From positions 54,218,279 through 54,282,278 of the forward strand of contig CM070548.1 in assembly GCA_036346405.1 (NCBI GenBank): a stretch of 64,000 bases of DNA, read 5' to 3'. The position numbers were made by a program, and so were the translations under genes. The DNA is from Phyllostachys edulis (Eukaryota > Streptophyta > Magnoliopsida > Poales > Poaceae). Positions 34,361 to 44,208 of the stretch are shown piece by piece (positions within the stretch are counted from its first letter, which is position 1; each line of letters opens with the position of its first letter). The notes under the pieces are model-generated. The model ran no database searches and had not been told where the DNA came from. It worked only from the letters and a program-made list of their open reading frames with translations.

Positions 34361-35361
34361 GAGCGGCCAGAGAGTGACCAGAGCGGCGGTGAGATGGAGG
34401 TGGCCGGAGAAGAGGAAGATGGATAGTGGCCAGGTATCTCGGCGGTGGAGAGAGAGGGTGAAGAGAGGGGAACTGAGTGGCATGAGATGACGCGCTCGGA
34501 AGGGTGAGGAGCTCACCGTAAAGGGAGATCGAAGACGGTGGCGTCGGCCGTCGTTGGGGAGGACGGGGTCAGCGGCAGCTCGATGGTGCTTGGGCGAAGA
34601 TGATGGGAGCACGATGTAGAATGCGGGCACGCAAACTCAACAACGGTGGTGGGTCCGACGGGGACGCCGACGGCGGCGAACGTATGGGAATACCTTCAAA
34701 GAATGGCGGGTTCTCAAATAATTGCAATGAGATGAAATCGATTCCGGTGAAATCGACTTGGGGCTTTTTGGAGAGGAGCTTGGGGCCAATAAAAGGACGC
34801 GGGTGACGGCTCTTTTATAGGACCGGACGGGAGGATTTGAGTGGCGCACAGATGGCGCGCTGACAGCCGAGCCCGCTCGGCAATGAGGGGAGGAGGGAAA
34901 GAAAGGGAAAAGGACGAAAAGAAAAGTGGGCCGACGGGAAAAGAAAAGGAAATGGGACAGAAGAAAAAGAATTCGGCCCAAAAGAGAAAATCCATATTTT
35001 AAAAGATTTTTCGATTTTCAGAAAATAGATTAAAGAGAATCAAGCTAAAAAAATAGCAAATAAATTCCAAAAATTCCTAGAAAATTTCATAAAATTCTCT
35101 GAAACTCAAGGAACCCAAATAAATAAAATTTTAATTTAATTAAAGTTTAGATTAATCGCATTAATTTTTTTTATTTCTAAAAATTCAAATTAAGCTAGAA
35201 CTTACCCTAAAAATTTTAAATGATTATTTTTATTTTAAAATATTTTAAATAAACTTTAAAACTTGGATGTTACCGTAAGGTTGTAAAATTTTAAATGATT
35301 ATTTTTATTTTTAAATACTTTAAATAAACTTTAAAACTTGGATGTTACCGTAAGGTTGTAA
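34361..35361 (-). mobile_element. LTR copy B, final piece, ending in a 75-bp tandem duplication
   Basis: It continues the LTR after the solo insertion, then becomes AT-rich. Units 35211-35285 and 35286-35361 are near identical and each contains AACTTGGATGTTACCGTAAG. GGATGTTAC resembles an LTR terminus, so the duplication may span the LTR-flank junction. No ORF is supported. Confidence 0.55.
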
Positions 35362-35837
35362 AGATCGATGTTGGACGAATCGAAGGAGGTCAGCAGTCAA
35401 GCGGCATAGCGTAAGCCTCGGGAAGCCGCGTGCCCGCCACCACCACCACCGGCACCGGCACCAGCATCGATCAACCACTCACACTCGATCACTGCGTACG
35501 TCCCCATCTGGTCGATACGCCTGCCATCGCGCGCGCGCGCTGTCTCTCCGTCCATCTTTAATTTCTCTGTCCCCATACCACATACGCAAATGGGAGCAGC
35601 GTGCCATGACCGCCCCTAACTTTTCTCCTTTTCTGCTTCTTTTCTCGGGCCTAGCTTGCAGTACCAGCAGTGAGAGAGAGAGAGAGGGGCGGGGGGCTAG
35701 GATAGGAGGACATGCGCTTTTTTGCTTTCTCCCTTGCGTTGCCAACTTCGCATGCACACGACGCCAAGAGCAGCAGCAGGAGCACCGGCAGGAGACCAAC
35801 AGACAAACACATCCTGACATCCTCGTGCATGCCTCTT
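35362..35837. other. Unassigned segment
   Basis: This segment holds a (CGCG)-rich stretch near 35530, a short GA run near 35672 and overlapping ORFs without recognisable domains. I see no supportable gene. Confidence 0.4.
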
Positions 35838-35955
35838 TCAGTTGTAGTTTCTCTGATCCTAGCTAGCCATATGAAAATTTTGCTCATTAACATTGTAGAT
35901 GTATAAAATAAAAAATAGCATTTAATATGAACATGACATATGGTCATAGAGCCAC
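35838..35955. repeat. Diverged direct repeat flanking the foldback (left copy)
   Basis: TCTGATCCTAGCTAGCCATA and AAAATTTTGCTCATTAACAT recur at 36625-36685, and the following TATGAACATGAC-like text also recurs. The two copies flank the foldback element. Confidence 0.75.
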
Positions 35956-35960
35956 ATTTT

Positions 35961-36551
35961 AGACCTCTCCAATGTTGTATTTTAGCAGGTTTAAATGAGG
36001 AGAGAGAATGCATTAAATCGATTCAATACATTGGAGGAGTCGATTTCAACAAAAAAAATTGCATGGAACCAAACTCTACTTAGGAATTGATTCAAAGCAT
36101 TAAACAACTCATATGAACATTAAACAACTACATAGAAGATAGTGCGTTTGAGAGGATATTATTATTTTGTGGTTTTTTAATGTAACGTGGGTCCCAGTTA
36201 CCAGTAGGAATCGGCTCAATACATTGGAGAAAAATAAGCTCAATTGCTAGAATGCTTACGTGGCATGACTTTGAATCGACATCGGTTCAATATACTAAAG
36301 ATGCTCTAATAACTGAGACCCACGTTATATTAAAAAACCACAAAATAATAATATCATCTCTCAACCGCACTCTCTCCTATGTAGTTGTTTAATGCTCATA
36401 TAAGTTGTTTAATGCTTTGAATCGATTCCTAAGTAGAGTCCGGTTCCATGCATTTTTTTTGTTGGAATCGACCCCTCCAATGTATTGAATCGATTCAATG
36501 TCTTCTCTCTCCTCATTTGAATCGGCTAAAACATAGCATTGGAGATGATCT
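35961..36551. mobile_element. Long foldback (inverted-repeat) element
   Basis: The outer arms begin CTCCAATG and run inward as near-inverted copies for over 200 bp. Matching landmarks include AAATGAGGAGAGA, TCGATTCAATACATTGGAGG, GCATTAAACAAC and TTATTATTTTGTGG. A second GAGCATCTT-type end lies near the centre (AGATGCTCT near 36300), suggesting two mini-elements joined head to head. There is no ORF. The duplication at the ends could not be settled. Confidence 0.75.
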
Positions 36552-36605
36552 TAGTGACACATCATTATTATTTTCTAACTTACTAACATGTTAGAGCCAC
36601 ATCTT

Positions 36606-36750
36606 AGTGACACGTCAGTTGTAGTTCCTCTGATCCTAGCTAGCCATAGGCTATATGAAAATTTTGCTCATTAACATTGTAAAGATGTATGAATTAGAAA
36701 ATAGCATCTAATGTGAACACGATGTATGGGTCGTACAACCATATGTTAGT
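36606..36750. repeat. Diverged direct repeat flanking the foldback (right copy)
   Basis: It matches 35838-35955 with small insertions, for example GCTATA after CTAGCCATAG. Confidence 0.7.
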
Positions 36751-36799
36751 GACATGAGATCTTTGTAGTGTTAGCGAGTAAATTGCCCATTTATAGTTA

Positions 36800-38541
36800 A
36801 GCCAAATTGGCTACAGGACACTCAAATTTTGTGGTGTTTGCTTCAGGACACTGAAATTTCATGTATTTGCTAAAACACACCGCTAAATCGTGGTTCTTTG
36901 TTGTAGGACACTGAGATCATTAAAAAATCAATTTCCGGCCGAATGAGGAGCGAGAATGTTGGTGAATTGTCAGTTTTGCCCTTCAGGTCACTTGGCTCAG
37001 TTGGTATGCCCACTTGTCATATTCCTCTTCTTTCTCCTCTCCTTCCTCCCTAAGCTTCTCTTCTCCCACAGTGGTGAACCCCAACCCCATGCTCGCCACA
37101 TGTCTTATTTATTTCTCGCACTCCACAACTGCTGCCACTAACGCTAGCTCCACCGTCCTCCTTCACCACCACAGTCGCGACCCGGAGCCCTACACACGTC
37201 CATGGTCACCACCGAACGTAGTGCCACAGTCCGATCTCTCCACGGGCAACTCCGAGCACGCCTGCCTCCAGCTTCGCTTCGGCTCCATCACATTCCTCGT
37301 CACTGCATCCCACACGCAACACCTTGCCGATGCTGCCACCGTCCTTCGTGCCCTTCTTCTCTGCTGGGGTCGCACGCAACTTCACCGCCGAGCATGGCTC
37401 GAGGTGAGCACCGTTGTGGTCCACATCGCTGAGGCCTTCCGCGTTAGCGTCGATGCCAGCGAGCGCCCGGCCTTCACCCCCACTAAGTTGTAGGACGCCT
37501 GTGGTTTCAGCCTCATTGAAGTCAAGCTCCACAGCAATGTCGTGCTCTGTATCATGAGGTACACAGATGCACAGCCAACGTCGACGCTTCCTCTACTCAT
37601 GCCGCCACTGCTACAGTTGCATGCAGGAGAGACTCTCTCCTTCCTCTCTTATCCTTTCTCCCTATCCTCTATTGTTTGCCTCTCTGCACCCCTTTTTCCG
37701 TACCACCACGGTAAAACTTCCAAAATTCGTCCAATCCATCACCTCTCTCCCCACATTGATTGTTCCATCTACTTCGCTATCTTCTTGCAACCATAGCCTT
37801 ACCTCTATTCCTTAGTTTTGTCATCGGGGAGCGTCGAGATCGAGACGCGCCGTCATCCTGTTGTCGGCCTCTTTCATCGCTACAACATCCTTTCTGACCT
37901 AGAGCCCTTCTCGTGCGCCACTTGCATCACGAGGTGTGCCTTGCCACACTGAATTCAACCCGAACAGCCTCTTGCACTCCCTTCGTCAGGAGACTGCCAC
38001 CGCCGAGCTTTCACCGCCTCTCCATGGTCGTAGCCGACGTCGACCTTGCATGTGCCACCATGGACCAGACCACCACCATGAGAGGGATCCCCAAGCTCAC
38101 GATGTGCTTGTGCGCTAGATGACTGCGCCGAAAAGCCACTGGAGTTCGCTGCCAGCGAGTTCTTCTTCCCTGTGGCTACTGCCCTTGCCCCACCGTTTTG
38201 ACCGCCATCGTCCACCCCATCACCTCACGCTGTAAAAAATGGGTTTCACATGTCCAGGAACGCGCATGCTTCCGTCTGTGCTACCGTTCCTCCACTGGAG
38301 CACCACTGTCGCTACGTCCTAGCACCACTACCCTACTGCATCGCAAGGAAGAGGAGAAGAAGGGCAAAGAATTATTTTTCCATAATTTCTCTCTCCTAAT
38401 CAGCAAAGTACATTATTTTAATGCGTAGAGTGCACTACAGCAAAGTGCCACAAAATTGTAGTGTCCTACAATGAATACGTGAAATTTCTATGTCCTAGAG
38501 CAAACGTCACAAAATTTGGGTGTCCCGTAGCTAATTTTGCC
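36800..38541. mobile_element. 1.74-kb Mutator-like element, possible gene-capturing type
   Basis: The inverted ends read GCCAAATTGGCTACAGGACA and, from the right, GGCAAAATTAGCTACGGGAC. Similarity extends inward about 60-90 bp (shared CAAATTTTGTG, then GAAATTTCA(C/T)GTATT). The flanks TTATAGTTA (36791-36799) and TTATAGCTA (38542-38550) form a 9-bp duplication with one mismatch. The interior is GC-rich and codon-like, including a 159-codon plus-strand ORF at 37014-37493, but I recognise no transposase. It resembles a Pack-MULE carrying captured host DNA; the donor gene is unknown. Confidence 0.8.
37014..37493 (+). CDS. Hypothetical ORF inside the Mutator-like element
   Basis: This is a 159-codon ORF, GC-rich in its second half, with a Ser-rich start (SYSSSFSSPSSLSF) and a helical-looking segment containing LADAATVLRALLLCWG. 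No domain is recognised. Other frames across the same region are also open for 60-110 codons, so coding is uncertain. It may derive from a captured exon (LRFGSITFLVTASHTQ looks like real protein), but I cannot name a parent. Confidence 0.3.
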   Translation: MSYSSSFSSPSSLSFSSPTVVNPNPMLATCLIYFSHSTTAATNASSTVLLHHHSRDPEPYTRPWSPPNVVPQSDLSTGNSEHACLQLRFGSITFLVTASHTQHLADAATVLRALLLCWGRTQLHRRAWLEVSTVVVHIAEAFRVSVDASERPAFTPTKL

Positions 38542-38550
38542 TTATAGCTA

Positions 38551-39298
38551 TAATACTATATTATTCTCTCCAGGTGCTTAATTCACTTTTGCTAATTTTG
38601 CCAACCACGCATCTAGCTAGGAGTGTTGTTATAATGATTGTCATTGGTGAGACTATTGTTAAGCTCTAGTACATATGTACTCCTCTCCTTTAATTTACTG
38701 TCAATTTGGCAACTTAATTATTTGTGCCATTTCGCAAACTGTCAGAATTGGCCTGCTAGCTGGAGTAAATGAGTAAAGAAAAACTTCTTTTGTGAAGTAC
38801 TAATGAGGCGTGGTAGGACAGCACTGCTTTCACTTTCAACCTTTGAGCAAGCTTTGGTTAGTTACTGGCAGTTAATTAGTTAGTTGTGTGGCTGATCTTT
38901 CTTCTGACGGTCCACCCTGGGGTTTCTCTGTCCAATAAAGCTGACCTACGTCCATATATATAATCTGACTAGAAATGTGCGCTGAACAAAAGCAATTCTG
39001 GTTACATTTGAAAGAGATGGCTGTATAGCAAGGTTTGTTGTATGTATCATATATTAGATATCTATAATCTGCTGAACAAAAAAAAGTTGAATCTTTTGGC
39101 CTTTTTCAGTAACTTCAAATATGATGGTAGAATGTGTTAGAATTGAATAGAGTGGTGTATAGGCAATCATCGTTAGTAAAAGAAGAACTGTTTCAGGTTC
39201 TATATCACATAGCAGAAAGCACGTTAATTCAATAAGAATGTTATAAAAGGTTATAGAACCTATGCTTTATTTTGCATTGACAAATCTAATAAAGTTGC
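38551..39298. other. No feature seen
   Basis: AT-rich sequence without supported ORFs, terminal repeats or RNA genes. Confidence 0.4.
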
Positions 39299-39596
39299 TA
39301 TACAATTGAGATCACTATCCTTTCATCCTTTGGAGTATAAAAACTACAATAGCATGTACTGTGCTAAGCTTCAACACTAACCGATTGATCATTTTTCTGA
39401 AATGTTATCTTCAGGAAGATGCTAAGCTTAAACAACATACAAAATTCTATACAATTGAGATCACCATCCTTTCATCCTTTGGAATATAAAAACTACAATA
39501 GCATGTACCGTTCTAAGCTTCAACACTAACTGATTGATCATTTTTCTGAAATGTTATCTTCAGGAAGATGCTAAGCTTAAATAACATACAAAATTC
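39299..39596. repeat. 149-bp tandem duplication
   Basis: Units 39299-39447 and 39448-39596 are nearly identical, each starting TATACAATTGAGATCAC and ending ACATACAAAATTC. The array abuts the 3' side of the ATPase gene fragment and replaces its expected next exon. Confidence 0.92.
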
Positions 39597-39630
39597 ATAA
39601 GTGAACAGATGACAGAAGGAAAAACTGCAC

Positions 39631-40575
39631 CTTAATCCCACCAACAAGCATTTGCAAGCAAGGGTTTTTAATTATGTTATCAATTGTCACCCCATGCGCA
39701 GTTCCAACAAGTTGAACGCTTGTTTGAGCAATGGTGCTGGCTGCCATTGCTTCAAGTTCAATACCATTCTCATCGATTACAATAACCCCTGGCATGTGAT
39801 TTTCAACAGCTTTAATCATTACCTAAATAAAAAACAAAGGGTCACATGCACTAGTAAAGTTTTACGAAATAATCCAAGAATTCATCAACAATATACGAAC
39901 TATATCAAAGAACATTGAGGACCTACTGTATGCTGAATGCTAACTTTGGGAACTTGCATTCTCCTAGCACGCCCAATGCCAGAATGTGGTACATCCCCAT
40001 CACCTCCTATTCCATTAGATGTATGTCCACTATGATCACACATTTCTTACCCTCATCTGACAAAACTCTAGTTATTTCCCTGTATTACTGAAAGCATTTT
40101 GAATCGTTAGCATCATATTGAACACTCGTCAACCTATCTTTGATCTTTTCGATTATTGCACCAAATTAGTAACATGTGACTTGCACTACATGATGACAAT
40201 TGCTGAGCTAGAATATTTGTTTTTGGAATACCATTGATCTACAAAATTAGATTAGTATCAGGTGATGTACCAGATCAGAGTAGTCTTCCCAACTCCAGGA
40301 GGTCCAATCACCAGTATTTTTTTTTTTTTGGGAACAACTCCGGGCCAGCTACCCGGGAATACTGATTAAGAAGAAGGTGGACACTGGGTTCGAGCCCAGG
40401 TGGCGTCGCGCTCGACATCTCGCTCTACCAAACGAGCAAGCGCTCGTTCCCGTCCAATCACCAATATGGAGCCACCTTTCACCACCAAATCACGAATCAT
40501 CTCTGCGCTGGCAAATATAGGTCGGCCAACACAGCAAGTGAGACCAATTATTTGCGCCTTCCGAGGACACAACGG
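39631..40575 (-). pseudogene. Fragment of a Ycf45/SPD1-type P-loop ATPase gene, SINE-interrupted
   Basis: Three minus-strand exons can be read. Exon 1 (about 40575-40270) encodes GLTCCVGRPIFASAEMIRD and, across the SINE, a Walker A box GPPGVGKTT. Exon 2 (40080-39927) has GKKCVIIVD, then in another frame GIGGDGDVPHSGIGRARRMQ. Exon 3 (39822-39631) has VIVIDENGIELEAMAAS and LVGTAHGVTIDNIIKNP, with a GT donor after it. This order matches the plastid-associated Ycf45-like/SPD1 AAA-type ATPases of plants. Damage: a SINE in exon 1, a 2-base insertion near 40030, E/I changes near the Walker B region (IDEIG expected, IDENG seen), and no downstream exons. It is a dead partial copy; the intact parent should lie elsewhere. 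Confidence 0.78.
40318..40451 (-). mobile_element. tRNA-derived SINE, 134 bp
   Basis: On the minus strand it starts GGGAACGAGCG, has an A-box-like TGGTAGAGCGAG and a B-box-like GGGCTCGAACCC, and ends in about 13 A. It is flanked by the 16-bp duplication GTCCAATCACCARTAT (40302-40317 and 40452-40467, one mismatch). The first bases can form the perfect hairpin AACGAGC-gctt-GCTCGTT. It interrupts the ATPase exon. Confidence 0.9.
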
Positions 40576-41274
40576 GAAGGAGGTAGCGAGGGAGCGGCGA
40601 TGCCAGTGGAGGCAGAGGAACAGGGAGGGGAGGACAAGGGCAGAGCGGAGAGGAGGCAGCGGCGGGGTGGGAGACGAGTAGGGAGCAGTGGCGCTAGTGT
40701 ACAGGGACCGAGGAGGGGGGAGTGGGGCCGGGCGGGGCGGTGGCGGTCATCATGGGAGGCGAGGGAGGGGAACGACAAGAGCGAAATGGAGAAGGCATTG
40801 GGCGCAAGGAGAATAGGTAGAAGTGCAGAACGGAAAAGGCATGCGTACTGCGGACCGACACGACCACGACGATGTGCCCACGCGGCGTGAGCTGAGCCAG
40901 CATGCACCGAACGACGCCCAGATCCCATCGGACGGCGGCGGACGAGCCGAGCTAAAATCCGATGCCCCCCAAAAAAAGGGGTGACATGGCCACTCTCCCC
41001 TCAACCCCTTTCTGCCTCTTTCTGTATGGAGAGATATGTGGGGTTTGTATGGCTGTACGTACGTACTGGTGCAATTAACTGCATGTGCATGCAACGGCGT
41101 TGACGTACAGCCAACAACCATGCATGGGTAGTTCACGAGTACTTAAGCTTTCATCGAGCTAACGTTGTTTAGGACCAACTTGAGGTTATTAATTAGCTAG
41201 CTGCTAATCTAGAAATGTTAAATGAATTCTTATTGTTTGTTACCTGCCGTACGTTTTGTGCTAGCTTAAAGGCA
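40576..41274. other. No supported gene
   Basis: A purine-rich plus strand at 40576-40900 gives long overlapping ORFs on both strands without domains. The remainder to 41274 is AT-rich. The 5' exons of the ATPase could lie here but I cannot identify them. Confidence 0.35.
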
Positions 41275-41819
41275 TGTTATACTCAGGTACCACTCCTTCT
41301 GCCCGGCAGCGTTCGGATTAGATCAGAATTTGTAAGATATGACACTGGATCAAAATTTGTGAGATGTGACATGAGTGTACACAGTATCAAAAACAAACTA
41401 GATGAATCTCGTAGAGATAACCAAAATAACAGCGACGAAGCAACCACAACGAGTGCGAAAGATTTGGCAAAGCCAACTACAAATTCCTTAAGCATGGCCT
41501 CAAAAGAGTACAAGGTATTGTCACTCGCTCACAACTTTCTCGAACCTTTTAGGACCCTCAGATTATTGCTTTATACAAGAATCTAGTGCTAAAAGAATAA
41601 CCTAGCCTCTAATCCTCTCGTGTGACATCTACTTTTGTTGAGTTCCTCTTGCTTAAGTTGCTTGTGTTCCTATGGCCACCCTTCATAGCTTTATCTAAGG
41701 CCCAACTAGTCCTCCTCCAAAGATAAGTAGGAATCATAATACTAATAGGATTAGGATAGGAATCCTTATGGACACATCTATAACTCAAAGTAGGTTAGGA
41801 TATGAGTCACCTCTCGATA
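41275..41819 (-). mobile_element. Copia 3' LTR
   Basis: It runs from TGTTATACTC to CTCTCGATA. The minus-sense inner edge is preceded by a purine-rich AAAGTGGAGA, a plausible polypurine tract. It is clearly diverged from the 5' LTR, implying an old insertion. Confidence 0.8.
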
Positions 41820-42212
41820 ATCTCCACTTTAACTCTTATCTGTTGAAGTTACCGTTGCTCTTCCAAGAACTCACTCCAAGTCGGCTCTGTGTTTTTTCTT
41901 TTTTCTTTTTTCCTCCCACCTTTGGGAGTGCCCCCACAACAGGGGCTTATGCACATCACTGCAATGTGTGTCAGTGTCTGGGCTCGACCGCCCATACCTT
42001 CCACCAAAGAGCTCTTTCTTTTTGTAGTTTGGTTAATCACACCTCTTATTCCTACAATATGTCATAGGTTTTTACCGCCTTCGAACTCCACATACTTATC
42101 GGTACCATGTGGCTGGTCCCACCATGTCTTCCTTCTTATAGCATCTTGCATCTTTGCCTTTGCGACTGCTAGAGTTTGCAACCATCTTCATAGTTTCACA
42201 CATAATTGTATT

Positions 42213-42860
42213 TTAGATCTGAGTACCTACCATTGTTGACATAATTTCCTTCTCCTGGCCAAGATTGAAACCAGATCTCCCATTGGTTTCCCTTCCTTTT
42301 GATTTACCTATCAATCGATATCTTCCATTGCTCCAAATACTTTTCATGATTACCTGCCCTTTGCATGTAACTCGCACGACTCTACCTTGTAGTGATACCT
42401 CACAACCTTTGAGTTCAGGTGACCTAATAGATATTAGATTTTTCTTTAAGTCGAGAACATACTGAACTCCCGTCATTGTGCGATGTGCTTCATGATACAT
42501 CTCCAATGTAACCGTTTCCACCTCAGTAATTGCATATTCCTTGCAATCTGCCAAGTGAATAGTTTCATGCGTCGGGCATAGAGATCCTTCGTCAAACATC
42601 TCCCATGCCGTACATATGTGGAAGCAACAATCCAAATCTAATATCCATCCATGAGAAGCACCTGATTGACTGAAAATTAGCACATCTGAATAATCTTTCG
42701 CTACTACCATTGAGCATGCACCCCCCATTTGCTTCAAACTTGGATAGTTTTTTCATACAACCTTCCTCGTCACATAGATAACACATACATGTGCCCTTGC
42801 TCTTGCCCTGCTTCTTCCTGTGAATTTTTCTTTTGTTTGCAACACATACGGCAACCAATG
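42213..42860 (-). pseudogene. Copia zinc knuckle, protease and pre-integrase remnant
   Basis: A degenerate knuckle (CYLCDEEGCMKK, with the usual His lost) is followed in the next frame by the protease start WILDLDCCFHIC, in which the catalytic Asp region WILD is kept. DLKKNLISIRSPELKGCEVS and VMKSIW-like text follow and belong to the copia pre-integrase domain. The integrase catalytic core does not follow; the element's 3' end comes instead. Confidence 0.82.
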
Positions 42861-42865
42861 CTTAA

Positions 42866-43238
42866 TCACTCGAGGATGAAGAATCCAGTAGTTTCTTCAA
42901 GGACTACGCCTTCAATAGATATGCAATTGCCTCATTGAAGTTGAGAGTATTTTTCCTGATGAGAATATCCATCACCAATTGCTCCCATGATGGTGGTAGA
43001 GATGATACCAATATGACGACTTTGTCGTTCTCCTCATTTTTTTCTCATCCACACTACTCTGCTACGTGACAAGCTTATTGAACACATTGAGATGGTCAAC
43101 GAATCGTGTGCCTTCCTCCATGCATAACTTGCACAATTGCTGCTTCAACACTCACCGGTTTGTCAACGACTTTGCCATATATAACTCTTCAAAGATACTC
43201 CATAATTTCTTCGGTGAATTCTCCTTGATCATTGAGTA
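42866..43238 (-). pseudogene. Copia gag, C-terminal part
   Basis: The minus strand encodes SPKKLWSIFEELYMAKSLTN and, in-frame apart from stops, LKQQLCKL and RFVDHLNVFNKLV, the conserved copia gag (UBN2-type) text. It joins exactly to the N-terminal part at 46911 once the Mutator-like element and one 10-bp duplication are ignored. Confidence 0.85.
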
Positions 43239-43248
43239 CTTTATCTCA
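43239..43248. repeat. Target duplication, left copy (CTTTATCTCA)
   Basis: It is identical to 46901-46910; ten bases, within the range of Mutator-like elements. Confidence 0.92.
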
Positions 43249-43327
43249 GAATTTTTTTTTAAATAATATTTTTTTAAACAAAATTACAAAAATATATAAT
43301 CGCCCCAAAAAATTACAGAAATGGGTT

Positions 43328-43540
43328 CCTGTCGCCAGTTGAAATGGCGACAGGAACCTATCGCCATTTCAACTGGCGATAGGAACCCTGACCGCTCCTG
43401 TCGCCGGTCCAACTACCTATCGCCAGTTGAAATGGCGATAGGAATGTGAACAGTGTTCCTATCGCCATTTCAACTGGCGATAGGTTCTCGCCCCAGTTCA
43501 ACTAGCGATAGGTTCCTGTCGCCAGTTGAAACGGCGACAG
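43328..43540. repeat. Left array of five CGCCA-core palindromes
   Basis: Modules at 43328-43354, 43357-43383, 43416-43442, 43458-43484 and 43515-43540 each have arms CCT(G/A)TCGCCA and TGGCGA(C/T)AGG around a GTTGAAA or TTTCAAC spacer. A sixth, partial module lies near 43398. Confidence 0.92.
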
Positions 43541-43734
43541 TATGCCATGTATAAAATGTCGTAAAAATCCTTCCAAACCTCATTTTAATTCGAAAAAAAA
43601 ACAGAATCGAGAAGGAGAGGAAGAGAAAGAAAGGTAGCGAAGCGCTGCTCGTTCGTCGCGGAGGAGAGCAGTGGATCTAGTAGACCGGTCATCTCGCAGG
43701 TACATTTTTCGATTAGAATTAAGTAGTTTAGCAA

Positions 43735-44115
43735 GTAGAATAAAGTAGAATATGGACATAGAATCAAGTAGAATAGAGACATAGGATTAAGTAGAGTAGA
43801 TAATTGTAGCGAAATTATGTATAGAATTGTAGTGAAAGAGCGACTAGAATCAAGTAGAATAGCGACTAGAATCAAGTAGAATAGCGACTAGAATGAAGTG
43901 GAATATCGACATAGAATCAAGTAGAATAGCGACTAGAATGAAGTAGAATTGCGACATAGAATCAAGTAGAATAGCAACATAGAATTAAGTATAATGTCCA
44001 GTAGAATTAAGTATAATAACGAATAGAATCAAGTAGAATAACGACTAGAATGAAGTAGACTAGCGACATAGAATCAAGTAGAATAACGACTAGAATTAAG
44101 TAGACTAGCGACGTA
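43735..44115. repeat. 22-23-bp minisatellite
   Basis: AGCGACTAGAATCAAGTAG and variants (GACATAGAATCAAGTAGAAT) recur about 12-16 times. The array lies between the left terminal repeat and the PMD start codon. Confidence 0.9.
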
Positions 44116-44208
44116 GTGTAGTTCATCGTATATTATGTGAGATGTGTATAGTGTAGTTTATCGTACATGTTTCGCACTTTTTACAAAGTATGCACTTAAT
44201 TTGTAGAT

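Noticed and set aside
37190..37532. Minus-strand ORFs opposite the plus-strand ORF in the Mutator-like element
   Set aside because: They are shadows in a GC-rich region without protein-like motifs.
40384..40440. A true tRNA gene
   Set aside because: Only A- and B-box-like parts are present, followed by an unrelated body and a poly(A) tail, with target duplications. It is a SINE.
43328..43540. Palindrome array as a CRISPR array
   Set aside because: The modules are imperfect, variably spaced, occur as mirror arrays at both ends of a transposon and lie in plant DNA; there are no spacers of regular size and no cas genes.
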